Source of the DNA: an uncultured Prevotellaceae bacterium
Lineage (GTDB): Bacteria > Bacteroidota > Bacteroidia > Bacteroidales > Bacteroidaceae
Direction: 5' to 3'
Length of the DNA stretch: 47,911 nucleotides
Assembly (NCBI GenBank): GCA_900320045.1
Contig: ONQT01000022.1
Location: 1-47,911, forward strand
This document shows, piece by piece, positions 1 through 9,645 of the stretch. The first letter of the stretch is position 1, and each line of letters opens with the position of its first letter. The notes beneath the pieces were generated by a model, which was given only the letters and a program-made list of their open reading frames with translations, ran no database searches and was not told where the DNA came from. The translations under genes and the position numbers were made by a program.

Positions 1-109
1 TGAAAAGAAGAATGTGTGGGAGGTCATTGTGCGTGTGATTATCGCAGCACTGTCGGCAGCACTGACCGCTATCACCACTACGAGCTGCATGGGCCACGGC
101 CCGTTTTAA
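1..109 (+). CDS. Smalltalk family small protein, 5'-truncated by the window edge
   Basis: The frame ending at TAA 107-109 reads KKNVWEVIVRVIIAALSA followed by LTAITTTSCMGHGPF. This is the typical smalltalk pattern: a charged start, one hydrophobic segment and a late Cys. The start codon lies outside the window. From knowledge of the family, these roughly 35-residue Bacteroidetes proteins sit next to HU-like DNA-binding and N-acetylmuramoyl-L-alanine amidase genes; their function is unknown. A nearly identical copy lies inverted at the right edge (47809-47911). A terminator hairpin follows at 171-191. Confidence 0.8.
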   Translation, partial: EKKNVWEVIVRVIIAALSAALTAITTTSCMGHGPF

Positions 110-127
110 AGATTAAAAATTAAAGAT
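107..127. repeat. Heptamer linker TAAAGAT/TAAAAAT
   Basis: Three consecutive 7-nt units (TAAAGAT, TAAAAAT, TAAAGAT) begin on the stop codon of the smalltalk gene. The matching linker after the right-edge copy (47781-47808) has the same period. Confidence 0.6.
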
Positions 128-170
128 TTATTAATTGAATCTGTTTTCATTTTTGTTTTGAGTTTGGTTT

Positions 171-191
171 GGGTCTGCTGTGAAGCAGGCC
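171..191 (+). terminator. Terminator of the left smalltalk gene
   Basis: The arms GGTCTGCT and AGCAGGCC pair (one G-U) around a 4-nt loop and are followed by a T-rich run. The right-edge copy has the equivalent hairpin GGGTCTGC/GCAGACCC, so the element travels with the gene. Confidence 0.6.
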
Positions 192-211
192 TAAACTTTT
201 CTCAAAATTCT

Positions 212-243
212 TTTGGTTTTCTTCTCGCTTATTCCTACCTTTG
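212..243 (+). promoter_or_regulatory. Promoter P1, member of a conserved 32-bp promoter family
   Basis: A -33 TTTG (212-215), exactly 20 bp, and a -7 TACCTTTG (236-243) match the Bacteroidetes consensus. The 20-bp spacer is also nearly identical to promoters P2 (2804-2835) and P3 (47678-47709). The -7 element runs straight into the 30-bp palindrome at 239-268, and no clear gene follows on the plus strand. Confidence 0.65.
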
Positions 244-268
244 ACCTTCGGTCGACCGAAGGTCAAAG
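239..268. repeat. Perfect 30-bp palindrome overlapping promoter P1
   Basis: Positions 239-253 are the exact reverse complement of 254-268 (CTTTGACCTTCGGTC then GACCGAAGGTCAAAG). It overlaps the last bases of the P1 -7 box. Several GTGCAC hexamers follow (about 268-340). It could be an operator, a recombination site or a transcript hairpin; I cannot tell which. Confidence 0.6.
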
Positions 269-352
269 TGCACAATAGGGTTCCGCTGTGCACTCTAACT
301 ATTCGCACTCCACAAAGTGCATTATTATTGTTTTCGTGCACTTTTCACGGTG

Positions 353-384
353 CAAATATATCGTTTTTTTCTGACATACGCAAA
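353..384 (-). promoter_or_regulatory. Leftward consensus promoter
   Basis: On the minus strand, TTTG (384-381), a 20-bp gap and TATATTTG (360-353) fit the consensus. It faces P1 and the palindrome. The transcript would contain several GTGCAC repeats and a doubtful open frame of 64 codons with a GTG start at 341, which I do not call as a gene. Confidence 0.55.
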
Positions 385-444
385 TAATTCTTCACGTTTT
401 TTCCCTTTGTTTCATTGCGTTACTTGCTTTAAAGGGTTTATAAA

Positions 445-480
445 AAAGTATTTGGGCTGTTTGTACAGCCCAAATACTTT
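445..480 (-). terminator. Strong hairpin with a T tract on the minus strand
   Basis: A perfect 15-bp stem (445-459 with 466-480, arms AAAGTATTTGGGCTG and its complement) closes a 6-nt loop. On the minus strand it is followed by a T run, so it would stop leftward transcripts coming from the hairpin-rich segment to its right. Confidence 0.6.
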
Positions 481-509
481 ATCGTATAAGTGTTGAAAAC
501 ATTATATCG

Positions 510-600
510 CCCTCATCGAGCACACAGGGTGCCTGTGTGAGCCTGTCCCCGTGTGCTATGACGGCTCTTACGGATCAGAACCGTCCCCTGATTCCTTTCC
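510..600. repeat. Two REP-like palindromic units headed by GGGGAC (minus strand)
   Basis: On the minus strand two hairpins each begin with GGGGAC: GGGGACGGTTCTGATCCG with a later AGCCGTC arm, then GGGGACAGGCTCACACAGG with a later CCTGTGTG arm. Short palindromes with a GGGGAC head resemble the REP sequences associated with RAYT transposases in other bacteria. No RAYT gene is present here, so the family assignment is inference. Confidence 0.4.
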
Positions 601-640
601 CAAAAAAATAAAAAGAAAAAATCAAATTTAGCAAAAAATA

Positions 641-672
641 TTTGGAGGAATCGGAAATGATGTATATCTTTG
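641..672 (+). promoter_or_regulatory. Consensus promoter of the structured leader and AAA+ gene
   Basis: TTTG at 641-644, a 20-bp gap and TATCTTTG at 665-672 give an excellent Bacteroidetes match. The expected start is near 678, about 430 nt upstream of the next coding sequence. Confidence 0.75.
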
Positions 673-677
673 CAGCC

Positions 678-1060
678 GCAAATGATGCAAAAGCATAATT
701 CTATCACACAAACAACAAAAATTTTGTAGCAACAAGAATGAACGAAATGACAATTGACACGGTCCGGTGCCGAGCGGTTCTAAGGCGAAGGTAATACTGA
801 GTCTGTGAATCGACGGGAGGACTGTATCTTGTCGTTCCGAGCGTTCTTTGAGACTTCGTCTCGAAGACCTTGGCGCTCGAAAGAGCATGAAAGCATGCTT
901 TCACTCTTTCCTCGCTGTTGTGGTCTTTGACATGTTGCTACAACAAAGTCGGGTGATGTGATAGAGTATCTTCATCGAAGAAACTCTATAGATACCACAG
1001 GCTGGTGCCGAGGCACTGGGCCTGTTACTCTTGTGTCCCTCAAACGGTGGGGGACTGATA
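678..1060 (+). ncRNA. Candidate structured RNA or long leader, class unknown
   Basis: The roughly 380 nt between a consensus promoter and the AAA+ ATPase gene contain no convincing open frame but much pairing. An 11-bp helix joins 724-734 (TTGTAGCAACA) to 933-943 (TGTTGCTACAA) and closes a 220-nt domain. Inside are GAGAC/GTCTC (850-862, extended by flanking pairs and by CGAGCG/CGCTCG outside it) and GAAAGAG...CTCTTTC (879-910). Downstream are ATAGAGT...ACTCTAT with an inner CTTC/GAAG (961-989), CAGGC...GCCTG with GTGC/GCAC (998-1024), and GTCCC...GGGAC (1035-1055). I looked for RNase P, tmRNA, SRP and common riboswitch landmarks and saw none. It may be a cis-regulatory leader of the ATPase or a free-standing RNA. 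Confidence 0.55.
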
Positions 1061-1106
1061 CCTAATTATTTATTGATTGCGTGTGTATGTTTTAATGTGT
1101 GGAATT

Positions 1107-2783
1107 ATGATGAAATCGAATAGGCTTATTAACGACTTTAGGAAACAGGAAAAGTATTCCATCTGGAAACACATGGAGGCGATGGCGGTGAACTATGCCG
1201 TCTACTCGGTTCATAAGATGAGCGTAGAACCCTATCTGACAGGAAAGGATGTCTACGTGTATGGCAATGAGGAAAACCTGGTGGTGGTGTGCTTGGACTG
1301 CTATCATGAAAAACAAAAACCGGTGTACGAGGAGGGTGAGAGCATCGAGCCGCTGGTCATGCTTCACGGGCAGGAGCCTCAGGAGAGCGTGGTGTGGAAG
1401 TTGAAGGAGACGATGCGCCTCATGCAGCGGCGACTGAGCCTGTGCCGCTTCGACCTGAATGTCTATGGCATCTTGCTGACGGAGGCCAGGATTACGAATG
1501 CCGACGACCTGGAGGATATGTGGAAGGCAAACCACATCAAGGTGTTTGAGGGTTTTAGGGACTTGAGGCATCGCAGGGCTTCGGTGAATGCGGATGAGGG
1601 GCTGAGGGGGCATATCTATTGCCGTGCCGCACTGGACAGCGGACTGGATGGCGAGCTGGATGCCGCCAATGTGCCGGCGGAACCGCAGTCCACGCTGGAC
1701 GACGAGGATGACTTTGACCGATTGCTGCAGGAGTTCATCGACGGGCCGTTCAAAATGGAACCTGTTGAGGAGGACGATCGGACAGATGATGACGCTGAAA
1801 ATGCCGACGACGAAGAAGAGGAGGAAGCGGAAACTCCTGTGGACACTGACGACCCTGTGGACGATGTCCAGATTCCTGACGGGGAGATAGAGCAGAACCA
1901 GACGCTGAGCGTGAAGGTGAAGATTCTGCGTCCTCTTGCCCAGCCGCGCGAGGAACTGGACAAGCTGGTGGGATGTGACGATATCAAACGCAGGATGGAC
2001 GAACTGGTGGCGCTGACCAGCTATAACAAACTGATGCAGGAACAGTTTCCCGGCAGCAAACAGCATGAGGTGTCGCTGCACAGCGTGTTTCTGGGCAGAC
2101 CCGGAACGGGCAAGACAACGGTGTGCAAGATTTTTGGTTCGCTGCTACATCAGGCCGGTGCCTTGTCGAAGGGGCATGTGGTAGTGTGCGACCGTGGGAC
2201 GTTTATCGGAACGCTGTGGGGCGACGAGGAACGGGCTGTGCGGCAGGTCGTGGAGAAAGCCCAGGGCGGTGTGCTGATGATAGACGAGGCCTATCTGCTG
2301 AACGGGAAGAACGAGAACGACCCGGGGAGAATGGTTGTCCAGCTGCTGATGAATATCCTTGCCGACGAGAGCCAGCGCGACATCGCCGTAGTGCTGTGCG
2401 GCTATAAGGACCAGATGCAGAAGATGCTGCAGTGCAACCCGGGCCTGGAGTCGCGTTTCCCCAACAGGTTCGAGTTCCAGGACTTCTCTGTGGACGAGCT
2501 GTTGGACATCACCCGCTGCCGCGTGCAGGACTATGAGTATCAGTTTACGCAGGAGGCCTGGGAGAAATACCGCCACGTGTTGTCACAGGCGTATCAGGTG
2601 CGCGATCCGCAGACATGGGGTAATGCCCGTTTCGTTGCCAACCAGCTGGAGCGCATCTATATCCAGCACGCCGCGCGCTGTGTCAGGCTGCAACCCGTGG
2701 ATAAGCTCAGCCTGCGTCAGATAACCGCCGAGGACATTGTGCCCATAGAGGTTCCACGTCAGAGGCCGAGAATGGGTTTCTGA
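1107..2783 (+). CDS. AAA+ ATPase, CbxX/CfxQ-like, with N-terminal domain and acidic linker
   Basis: The protein is about 558 residues. The first ~190 residues have no family I recognise. Residues ~195-258 form a very acidic, probably disordered linker (runs of D and E). An AAA+ module follows: GCDDIKRRMDEL, Walker A GRPGTGKTT near residue 330, Walker B GVLMIDEAYLL near 387, and arginine-finger region GLESRFPNRFEF. This arrangement resembles CbxX/CfxQ (EccA-type) ATPases, which remodel protein partners; the partner here is unknown. I choose the ATG at 1107 (MMKSNRL). An in-frame TTG at 1077 would add ten residues but has no support. The gene follows the long structured leader; the acyltransferase gene downstream has its own promoter. 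Confidence 0.8.
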   Translation: MMKSNRLINDFRKQEKYSIWKHMEAMAVNYAVYSVHKMSVEPYLTGKDVYVYGNEENLVVVCLDCYHEKQKPVYEEGESIEPLVMLHGQEPQESVVWKLKETMRLMQRRLSLCRFDLNVYGILLTEARITNADDLEDMWKANHIKVFEGFRDLRHRRASVNADEGLRGHIYCRAALDSGLDGELDAANVPAEPQSTLDDEDDFDRLLQEFIDGPFKMEPVEEDDRTDDDAENADDEEEEEAETPVDTDDPVDDVQIPDGEIEQNQTLSVKVKILRPLAQPREELDKLVGCDDIKRRMDELVALTSYNKLMQEQFPGSKQHEVSLHSVFLGRPGTGKTTVCKIFGSLLHQAGALSKGHVVVCDRGTFIGTLWGDEERAVRQVVEKAQGGVLMIDEAYLLNGKNENDPGRMVVQLLMNILADESQRDIAVVLCGYKDQMQKMLQCNPGLESRFPNRFEFQDFSVDELLDITRCRVQDYEYQFTQEAWEKYRHVLSQAYQVRDPQTWGNARFVANQLERIYIQHAARCVRLQPVDKLSLRQITAEDIVPIEVPRQRPRMGF

Positions 2784-2803
2784 GAAAATAAATGGTGATT
2801 TAA

Positions 2804-2835
2804 TTTGGTTTTCTTCTCGCTTATTCGTACCTTTG
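2804..2835 (+). promoter_or_regulatory. Promoter P2 of the acyltransferase gene
   Basis: TTTG (2804-2807), 20 bp and TACCTTTG (2828-2835) make the promoter. The whole 32 bp differs from P1 and P3 by one base each. The -7 box ends 8 nt before the ATG at 2843, so the mRNA should be leaderless or nearly so. Confidence 0.75.
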
Positions 2836-2842
2836 CAGGCCA

Positions 2843-3865
2843 ATGACCAAGAGTGACACACGACAGCTGAAAGGGCTGGCCATACTGATGATGCTGTGGC
2901 TGCACCTGTTCTCCGACCTGAAGACGGTGTGGACGCTGGACTATTGGCTGGGCTTCATGAACGGACTGCCGCTGGTGTACTCGCTGACACGACTGGCATC
3001 GGCCTGCGTGCCTATCTACATCTTCTTGGGCGGCTACGGACTGGCGGCGACGTATCTGACGGCTGACGGACACCGGTTGCAGGCAGGGCGCAGGGCTCTG
3101 ATGCTGATGGTGAACTTCTGGCTGGTATTCGTCATTTTCATACCCATCGGCTGTTGGGTGAACCCGCTGCGCTATCCGGGCGACGGCTGGACGCTGCTGC
3201 TCAATGCCATCGCGGTGCGGCATAGCTACAACGGAGCCTGGTGGTTCCTGTTGCCCTACGTGCTGCTGACGCTGATGTCGCCCTGTGTGATACGACGGAT
3301 TATGGAGGGCTCCCGACGGTCGAACACGCTATGGATGAGCGCGTTGGCCGTGATACACGTGGCGGTGTATCTGGTGCAGGCCTTTACCAACGTGACGGAT
3401 GCGTGGCCGTTGCCCGGCGTGTCGGTGCTGCTGAACACGCTGTCGATGCTGTTCCTCTTCGGCATGGGTGTGATGGCGGTGAAGTACGACTGGATGGACC
3501 GTCTGCGCCAGCGGCTTTCGGGCAGTCCGCAAGGGGCGCTGGTGCTGGTGCTCGTCGTGCTGTGTCTGGTGAAGATGGCGCTGGGCGGCAGCAGTCTGCT
3601 GAACGTACCGTTTATCCTGCTGCTCATCCCGCTGCTGACGGCTGTGCGCTGGCCGCAGTGGGTGCACGGTGCACTGGCGTTCTTAGGGCGCCATTCAACT
3701 AACATGTGGCTCATTCACTTCTTCTTCTATTATATCTTCGGAATGCTGATCTACGAGCTGCGCTATCCGCTGCTGATGTTCCTTGTGCTGACCATCGTGT
3801 CGTTGGGTTGCAGTCTGTTGCTGCAGCCCGTGGTGGAACGGTTGAGAAAAAGAATCAGAGGATAG
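2843..3865 (+). CDS. Acyltransferase 3 family membrane protein
   Basis: The 340-residue protein has about ten hydrophobic segments. Its N-terminus (TRQLKGLAILMMLWLHLF) carries the H in the first membrane segment that is typical of acyltransferase 3 (OafA/NolL-type) enzymes. The family transfers acetyl or other acyl groups to exported sugars or lipids at the cytoplasmic membrane. The substrate cannot be read from the sequence, and no polysaccharide cluster adjoins it. Its start is set by promoter P2 immediately upstream. It ends 3 bp from the convergent uvrA stop. Confidence 0.8.
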   Translation: MTKSDTRQLKGLAILMMLWLHLFSDLKTVWTLDYWLGFMNGLPLVYSLTRLASACVPIYIFLGGYGLAATYLTADGHRLQAGRRALMLMVNFWLVFVIFIPIGCWVNPLRYPGDGWTLLLNAIAVRHSYNGAWWFLLPYVLLTLMSPCVIRRIMEGSRRSNTLWMSALAVIHVAVYLVQAFTNVTDAWPLPGVSVLLNTLSMLFLFGMGVMAVKYDWMDRLRQRLSGSPQGALVLVLVVLCLVKMALGGSSLLNVPFILLLIPLLTAVRWPQWVHGALAFLGRHSTNMWLIHFFFYYIFGMLIYELRYPLLMFLVLTIVSLGCSLLLQPVVERLRKRIRG

Positions 3866-3868
3866 CGG

Positions 3869-6721
<2,853 letters not shown>

Positions 6722-6730
6722 GAACAGGGT

Positions 6731-6786
6731 GATGTCTGAAGGATGATGTCTGAAGGATGATGTCTGATGGATGATGTCTGATGGAT
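6731..6786. repeat. Four tandem 14-nt units upstream of uvrA
   Basis: The unit GATGTCTGAWGGAT is repeated exactly four times (W is A in the first two and T in the last two). 14 is twice the 7-nt period seen in other linkers of this window. Confidence 0.85.
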
Positions 6787-6787
6787 G

Positions 6788-7322
6788 TTAGGGGTTGGTG
6801 GTATCGAGGGTGTTGAAGTTGCGCAGCAGGTTGACGTCGCGCTTGATGTTATACTCGATGCCGTCAGCACCGCGAGCCTTGGCATAGACGTAGTAGACAC
6901 CGTCCTTCACGGGGTGGCCGTGATAGGTGCCGTCCCAGCCGCTACGCTCGTTGGTGCAGTCGGTCCACTCGTAGAGCTTCTGTCCGTAGCGGTTAAAGAT
7001 GTACGCATGGAACTCGACAATGCTCTTGTGGTTGGTCTTGGCCTGATAGAAGTCGTTGATGCCGTCGCCATTGGGCGAGAAGGCATTGGGCATTTCCAGA
7101 TGACTCTCGCTAATGGTGATACTCATGGACTCGGAAATCTCAATAATGTCGTTCTGGCGCACCTGCAGGGTGATGGTATGCAGTCCCGTCTCAACGAAGG
7201 TGTAGTCGATGTTCTCGTCGTTCGTTGCCATCCTTGTCGATGTACGTTGCCTTCAGTGTGATGTCGGCAAAAGCGTGAGTGGCCAGCAAAAAGACCACCA
7301 AAAAGGCTAATATCTTCTTCAT
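6788..7322 (-). pseudogene. Decayed secreted protein with gliding-motility C-terminal (T9SS type B) domain
   Basis: A signal peptide (MKKILAFLVVFLLATHAFA) starts at 7322 and is followed by DITLKATYIDKDGNE. The frame then breaks near 7220. The next frame continues with NDENIDYTFVETGLHTITLQ, then the CHU_C-type domain (MPNAFSPNGDGIND, FNRYGQKLYEW, GWDGTYHG, VKDGVYYVYAKARG). Full-length relatives known to me have a few hundred residues between signal and CHU_C domain, so an internal deletion plus frameshift is likely. The domain directs export by the type IX secretion system to the cell surface. A sequencing or assembly error is the alternative. Confidence 0.65.
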
Positions 7323-7425
7323 TTTTATCTTGATGTGCGAATATTTTTGCAAAATTAAGGAAAAAAGCGGGAACTTCCGCATCTTTTTTGTAATTTTGTA
7401 GCGCAAAACAGAAAAATTGTCGATT

Positions 7426-8808
7426 ATGATACGATTATTAAGATATTTTTTGTTACTGACAACGCTCTGCCTGACGACAGAAACGCTGCTGGCCCAGGTG
7501 CAGAACTTCAAGGAGTTGCACAAGGTCAAGCGCAAGGAAACCATCTTCGGCATCGCCCGCGAGAATGGTGTCACCGTGCAGGACCTTATCAAGGCCAATC
7601 CCGAGATGAATACGCCTGGCTATGAGCTGAAGAAGGGCGACTACATCAAGATACCCTTCCCTTCAGCCACGACGGCAGCTCCTGTCTCCACCGCTGCTAC
7701 CCAGCAGCCCCAGATGCCTGCCAAGCCCGTGGTGACGGCTACCGATATGCGACAAAGGGAAATCCGCGTGGGCATCATGTTGCCGCTGCATAACATCAAT
7801 GGCGACGGCAAGCGCATGGTGGAGTACTATCGTGGCGTGCTGATGGCCTGCGACAGTCTGAAGGCTAACGGCATCTCCACCGACATCCGTGCCTGGAACG
7901 TGGCCGAGGATACCGATATCCAGAAGGTGCTGCGCGACCCGAATGCCGCCAACCGCGACCTGATTATCGGTCCGCTGTATAGCAAGCAGGTGAAGGCCTT
8001 AGGCGACTTTGCCCAGAAGCACGACATCCGACTGCTGATACCCTTCAGCATCAGTTCGACGGACGTCAACGAGAATCCGAATGTCTTCCAGGTGCATCAG
8101 AACGGCAGCATGCTGAATCAGTCTTATGTGAGTCGCTACTATCAGCGTTTCAGCGACAGCCATACTGTCATCATCGACTGCAACGACTCGACCAGTACCA
8201 AGGGTGCCTTTACCAGTGCGCTGCGTCGCAAGCTGGAGCAGGAGGGCGCCTCATACACCATTACCAACCTGCGCTCCAGCGAGGCAGCCTTCAAGAAGAG
8301 CTTCTCTGACAGCAAGCGCAACGTGGTGGTGCTGAATACCAGCCGCTCGGCCGACTTGAACGTGGCCTTTGCCAAGCTGAACGGCCTGGCGATGACGACA
8401 CCCAGCCTGAGGATCTCGGTCTTCGGCTACCAGGAATGGCTGCAGTACACCCGCCAGCATCTGGACAACATGTATAAGTTTGATACTTATGTGCCGTCGG
8501 TGTACTATCTGAATCCGCTGTCGCGCCGGGTAGAGCACTTCAAGAAGAAGTACCGCTGGAACTTCCATCAGGACCTGCAGAACTATCCGCAGCCCTTTGC
8601 CGTGACAGGTTTCGACCAGGCATTCTTCATGATTAAGGGTCTGCACATGTATGGCACCCACTTTATCGGCGCTTCCGGCATGGTGGGCTATACCCCCATG
8701 CAGAAACCGCTGCAGTTTGAGCGCGTCGGCAATGGCAGACTGCAGAATAAAGCCATTCTCTTCGTACACTACACGCCTGCCAACCGCATTGACGTCATCA
8801 ACTTCTAA
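7426..8808 (+). CDS. LysM domain plus periplasmic-binding-protein-like domain
   Basis: A signal peptide (MIRLLRYFLLLTTL..., cleavage after LLAQ) is followed by one LysM domain (KELHKVKRKETIFGIAREN, then GYELKKGDYIKIP), a Thr/Pro-rich linker, and a ~350-residue domain (REIRVGIMLPLHNINGDG...). That domain looks like the type I periplasmic-binding fold of branched-chain amino-acid receptors. LysM binds peptidoglycan, so the protein probably sits in the periplasm on the wall; a ligand is not identifiable. I take ATG 7426 rather than the in-frame TTG at 7417. TAATTTTG at 7391-7398 is a plausible -7 box. The barrel gene at 8852 follows closely and is probably cotranscribed. Confidence 0.8.
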   Translation: MIRLLRYFLLLTTLCLTTETLLAQVQNFKELHKVKRKETIFGIARENGVTVQDLIKANPEMNTPGYELKKGDYIKIPFPSATTAAPVSTAATQQPQMPAKPVVTATDMRQREIRVGIMLPLHNINGDGKRMVEYYRGVLMACDSLKANGISTDIRAWNVAEDTDIQKVLRDPNAANRDLIIGPLYSKQVKALGDFAQKHDIRLLIPFSISSTDVNENPNVFQVHQNGSMLNQSYVSRYYQRFSDSHTVIIDCNDSTSTKGAFTSALRRKLEQEGASYTITNLRSSEAAFKKSFSDSKRNVVVLNTSRSADLNVAFAKLNGLAMTTPSLRISVFGYQEWLQYTRQHLDNMYKFDTYVPSVYYLNPLSRRVEHFKKKYRWNFHQDLQNYPQPFAVTGFDQAFFMIKGLHMYGTHFIGASGMVGYTPMQKPLQFERVGNGRLQNKAILFVHYTPANRIDVINF

Positions 8809-8851
8809 GTGAGCAGTGAAAGACCGTAATATATATAATAAGGTGATAGCC

Positions 8852-9622
8852 ATGAGGATGGTAAGGGTGCTGACGGTGCTGCTGGCCTTCCATCTGTCGG
8901 CCGTGACAGCCAGCGCCCAGGTGGGTGAGTATCGCACGGACTTTGCGATGGGCGTTACGGCAGGCTATCTGTCGAGCAAGGTGGCCTTCGTACCCGAGGT
9001 GCCGCAGAACCGACTGGGCGGCGTGATAGGTGGCTTGGCGTTCCGCTACACTTGCGAGAAGTATTTCAGCAGCATCTGTGCCGTCGTGGCTGAGGTGAAC
9101 ATTGCCCAGACGGGATGGAAGGAAGATATCCGTGACATAGACGGCAATCAGGTGTATTACGAGAGCGACAAGCAGCATAGTAATCCGCTGCAGTACGAAC
9201 GTCGGTTGACTTATCTGCAGATGCCCTTCCTGGCTAGGATGGGATGGGGACGCGAGCGTCGCGGACTGCAGGGCTTCATTCAGCTGGGACCGCAGATTGG
9301 CGTCTGTCTGGGTGAGTCGACAAAGAGCAATATCGTGAAAGATGCCGAGACGGAGACCCTGCGCTCGTCGGTCATTGTGGCACAGGACTCGATGGCCATA
9401 CAGCGCAAGTTCGACTACGGCATTGTGGTGGGCGCCGGTATAGAGTTGTCCATGCCCAAGGTCGGTCACTTCATCTTAGAGGGCCGCTACTACTATGGAC
9501 TTGGCGACATCTTCGACAACTCGAAGAGCGACTTCTTCGGACGTTCCAACTTCGGTCAGATCGTCGTGAAGGCTACCTATCTCTTCGACATCATCCGCAC
9601 CAAGAATGACAAAATCAAGTAA
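8852..9622 (+). CDS. Outer-membrane beta-barrel protein (PorT-like)
   Basis: The protein is about 256 residues with a signal peptide ending TASAQ, then alternating amphipathic strands ending in an aromatic terminal strand (VKATYLFDIIRT). This is typical of the outer-membrane beta-barrel family found beside many Bacteroidetes envelope genes. A GTG at 8816 in the same frame is an alternative start and would add 12 residues. I prefer ATG 8852 because the signal peptide is then of normal length. It lies in tandem with the LysM protein; its role is unknown. Confidence 0.75.
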   Translation: MRMVRVLTVLLAFHLSAVTASAQVGEYRTDFAMGVTAGYLSSKVAFVPEVPQNRLGGVIGGLAFRYTCEKYFSSICAVVAEVNIAQTGWKEDIRDIDGNQVYYESDKQHSNPLQYERRLTYLQMPFLARMGWGRERRGLQGFIQLGPQIGVCLGESTKSNIVKDAETETLRSSVIVAQDSMAIQRKFDYGIVVGAGIELSMPKVGHFILEGRYYYGLGDIFDNSKSDFFGRSNFGQIVVKATYLFDIIRTKNDKIK

Positions 9623-9645
9623 TAAAACTATAAAATCAAAGCATT

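Noticed and set aside
147-341. 64-codon minus-strand gene over the palindrome
   Set aside because: Its codons cross the palindrome and the promoter repeat, and no family pattern is visible.
628-904. Small minus-strand frames in the leader
   Set aside because: They read across the hairpins of the structured segment and lack a start region or family similarity.
678-1060. RNase P RNA, tmRNA, 6S RNA or a known riboswitch
   Set aside because: I looked for conserved boxes (GAGGAAAGTCC, terminal CCA with TPsiC arm, long single hairpin, TPP/FMN/B12 boxes) and did not find them.
1092-2081. A 329-codon open frame antisense to the AAA+ ATPase
   Set aside because: Sense frame carries Walker motifs and a family-like layout; the antisense product has none.
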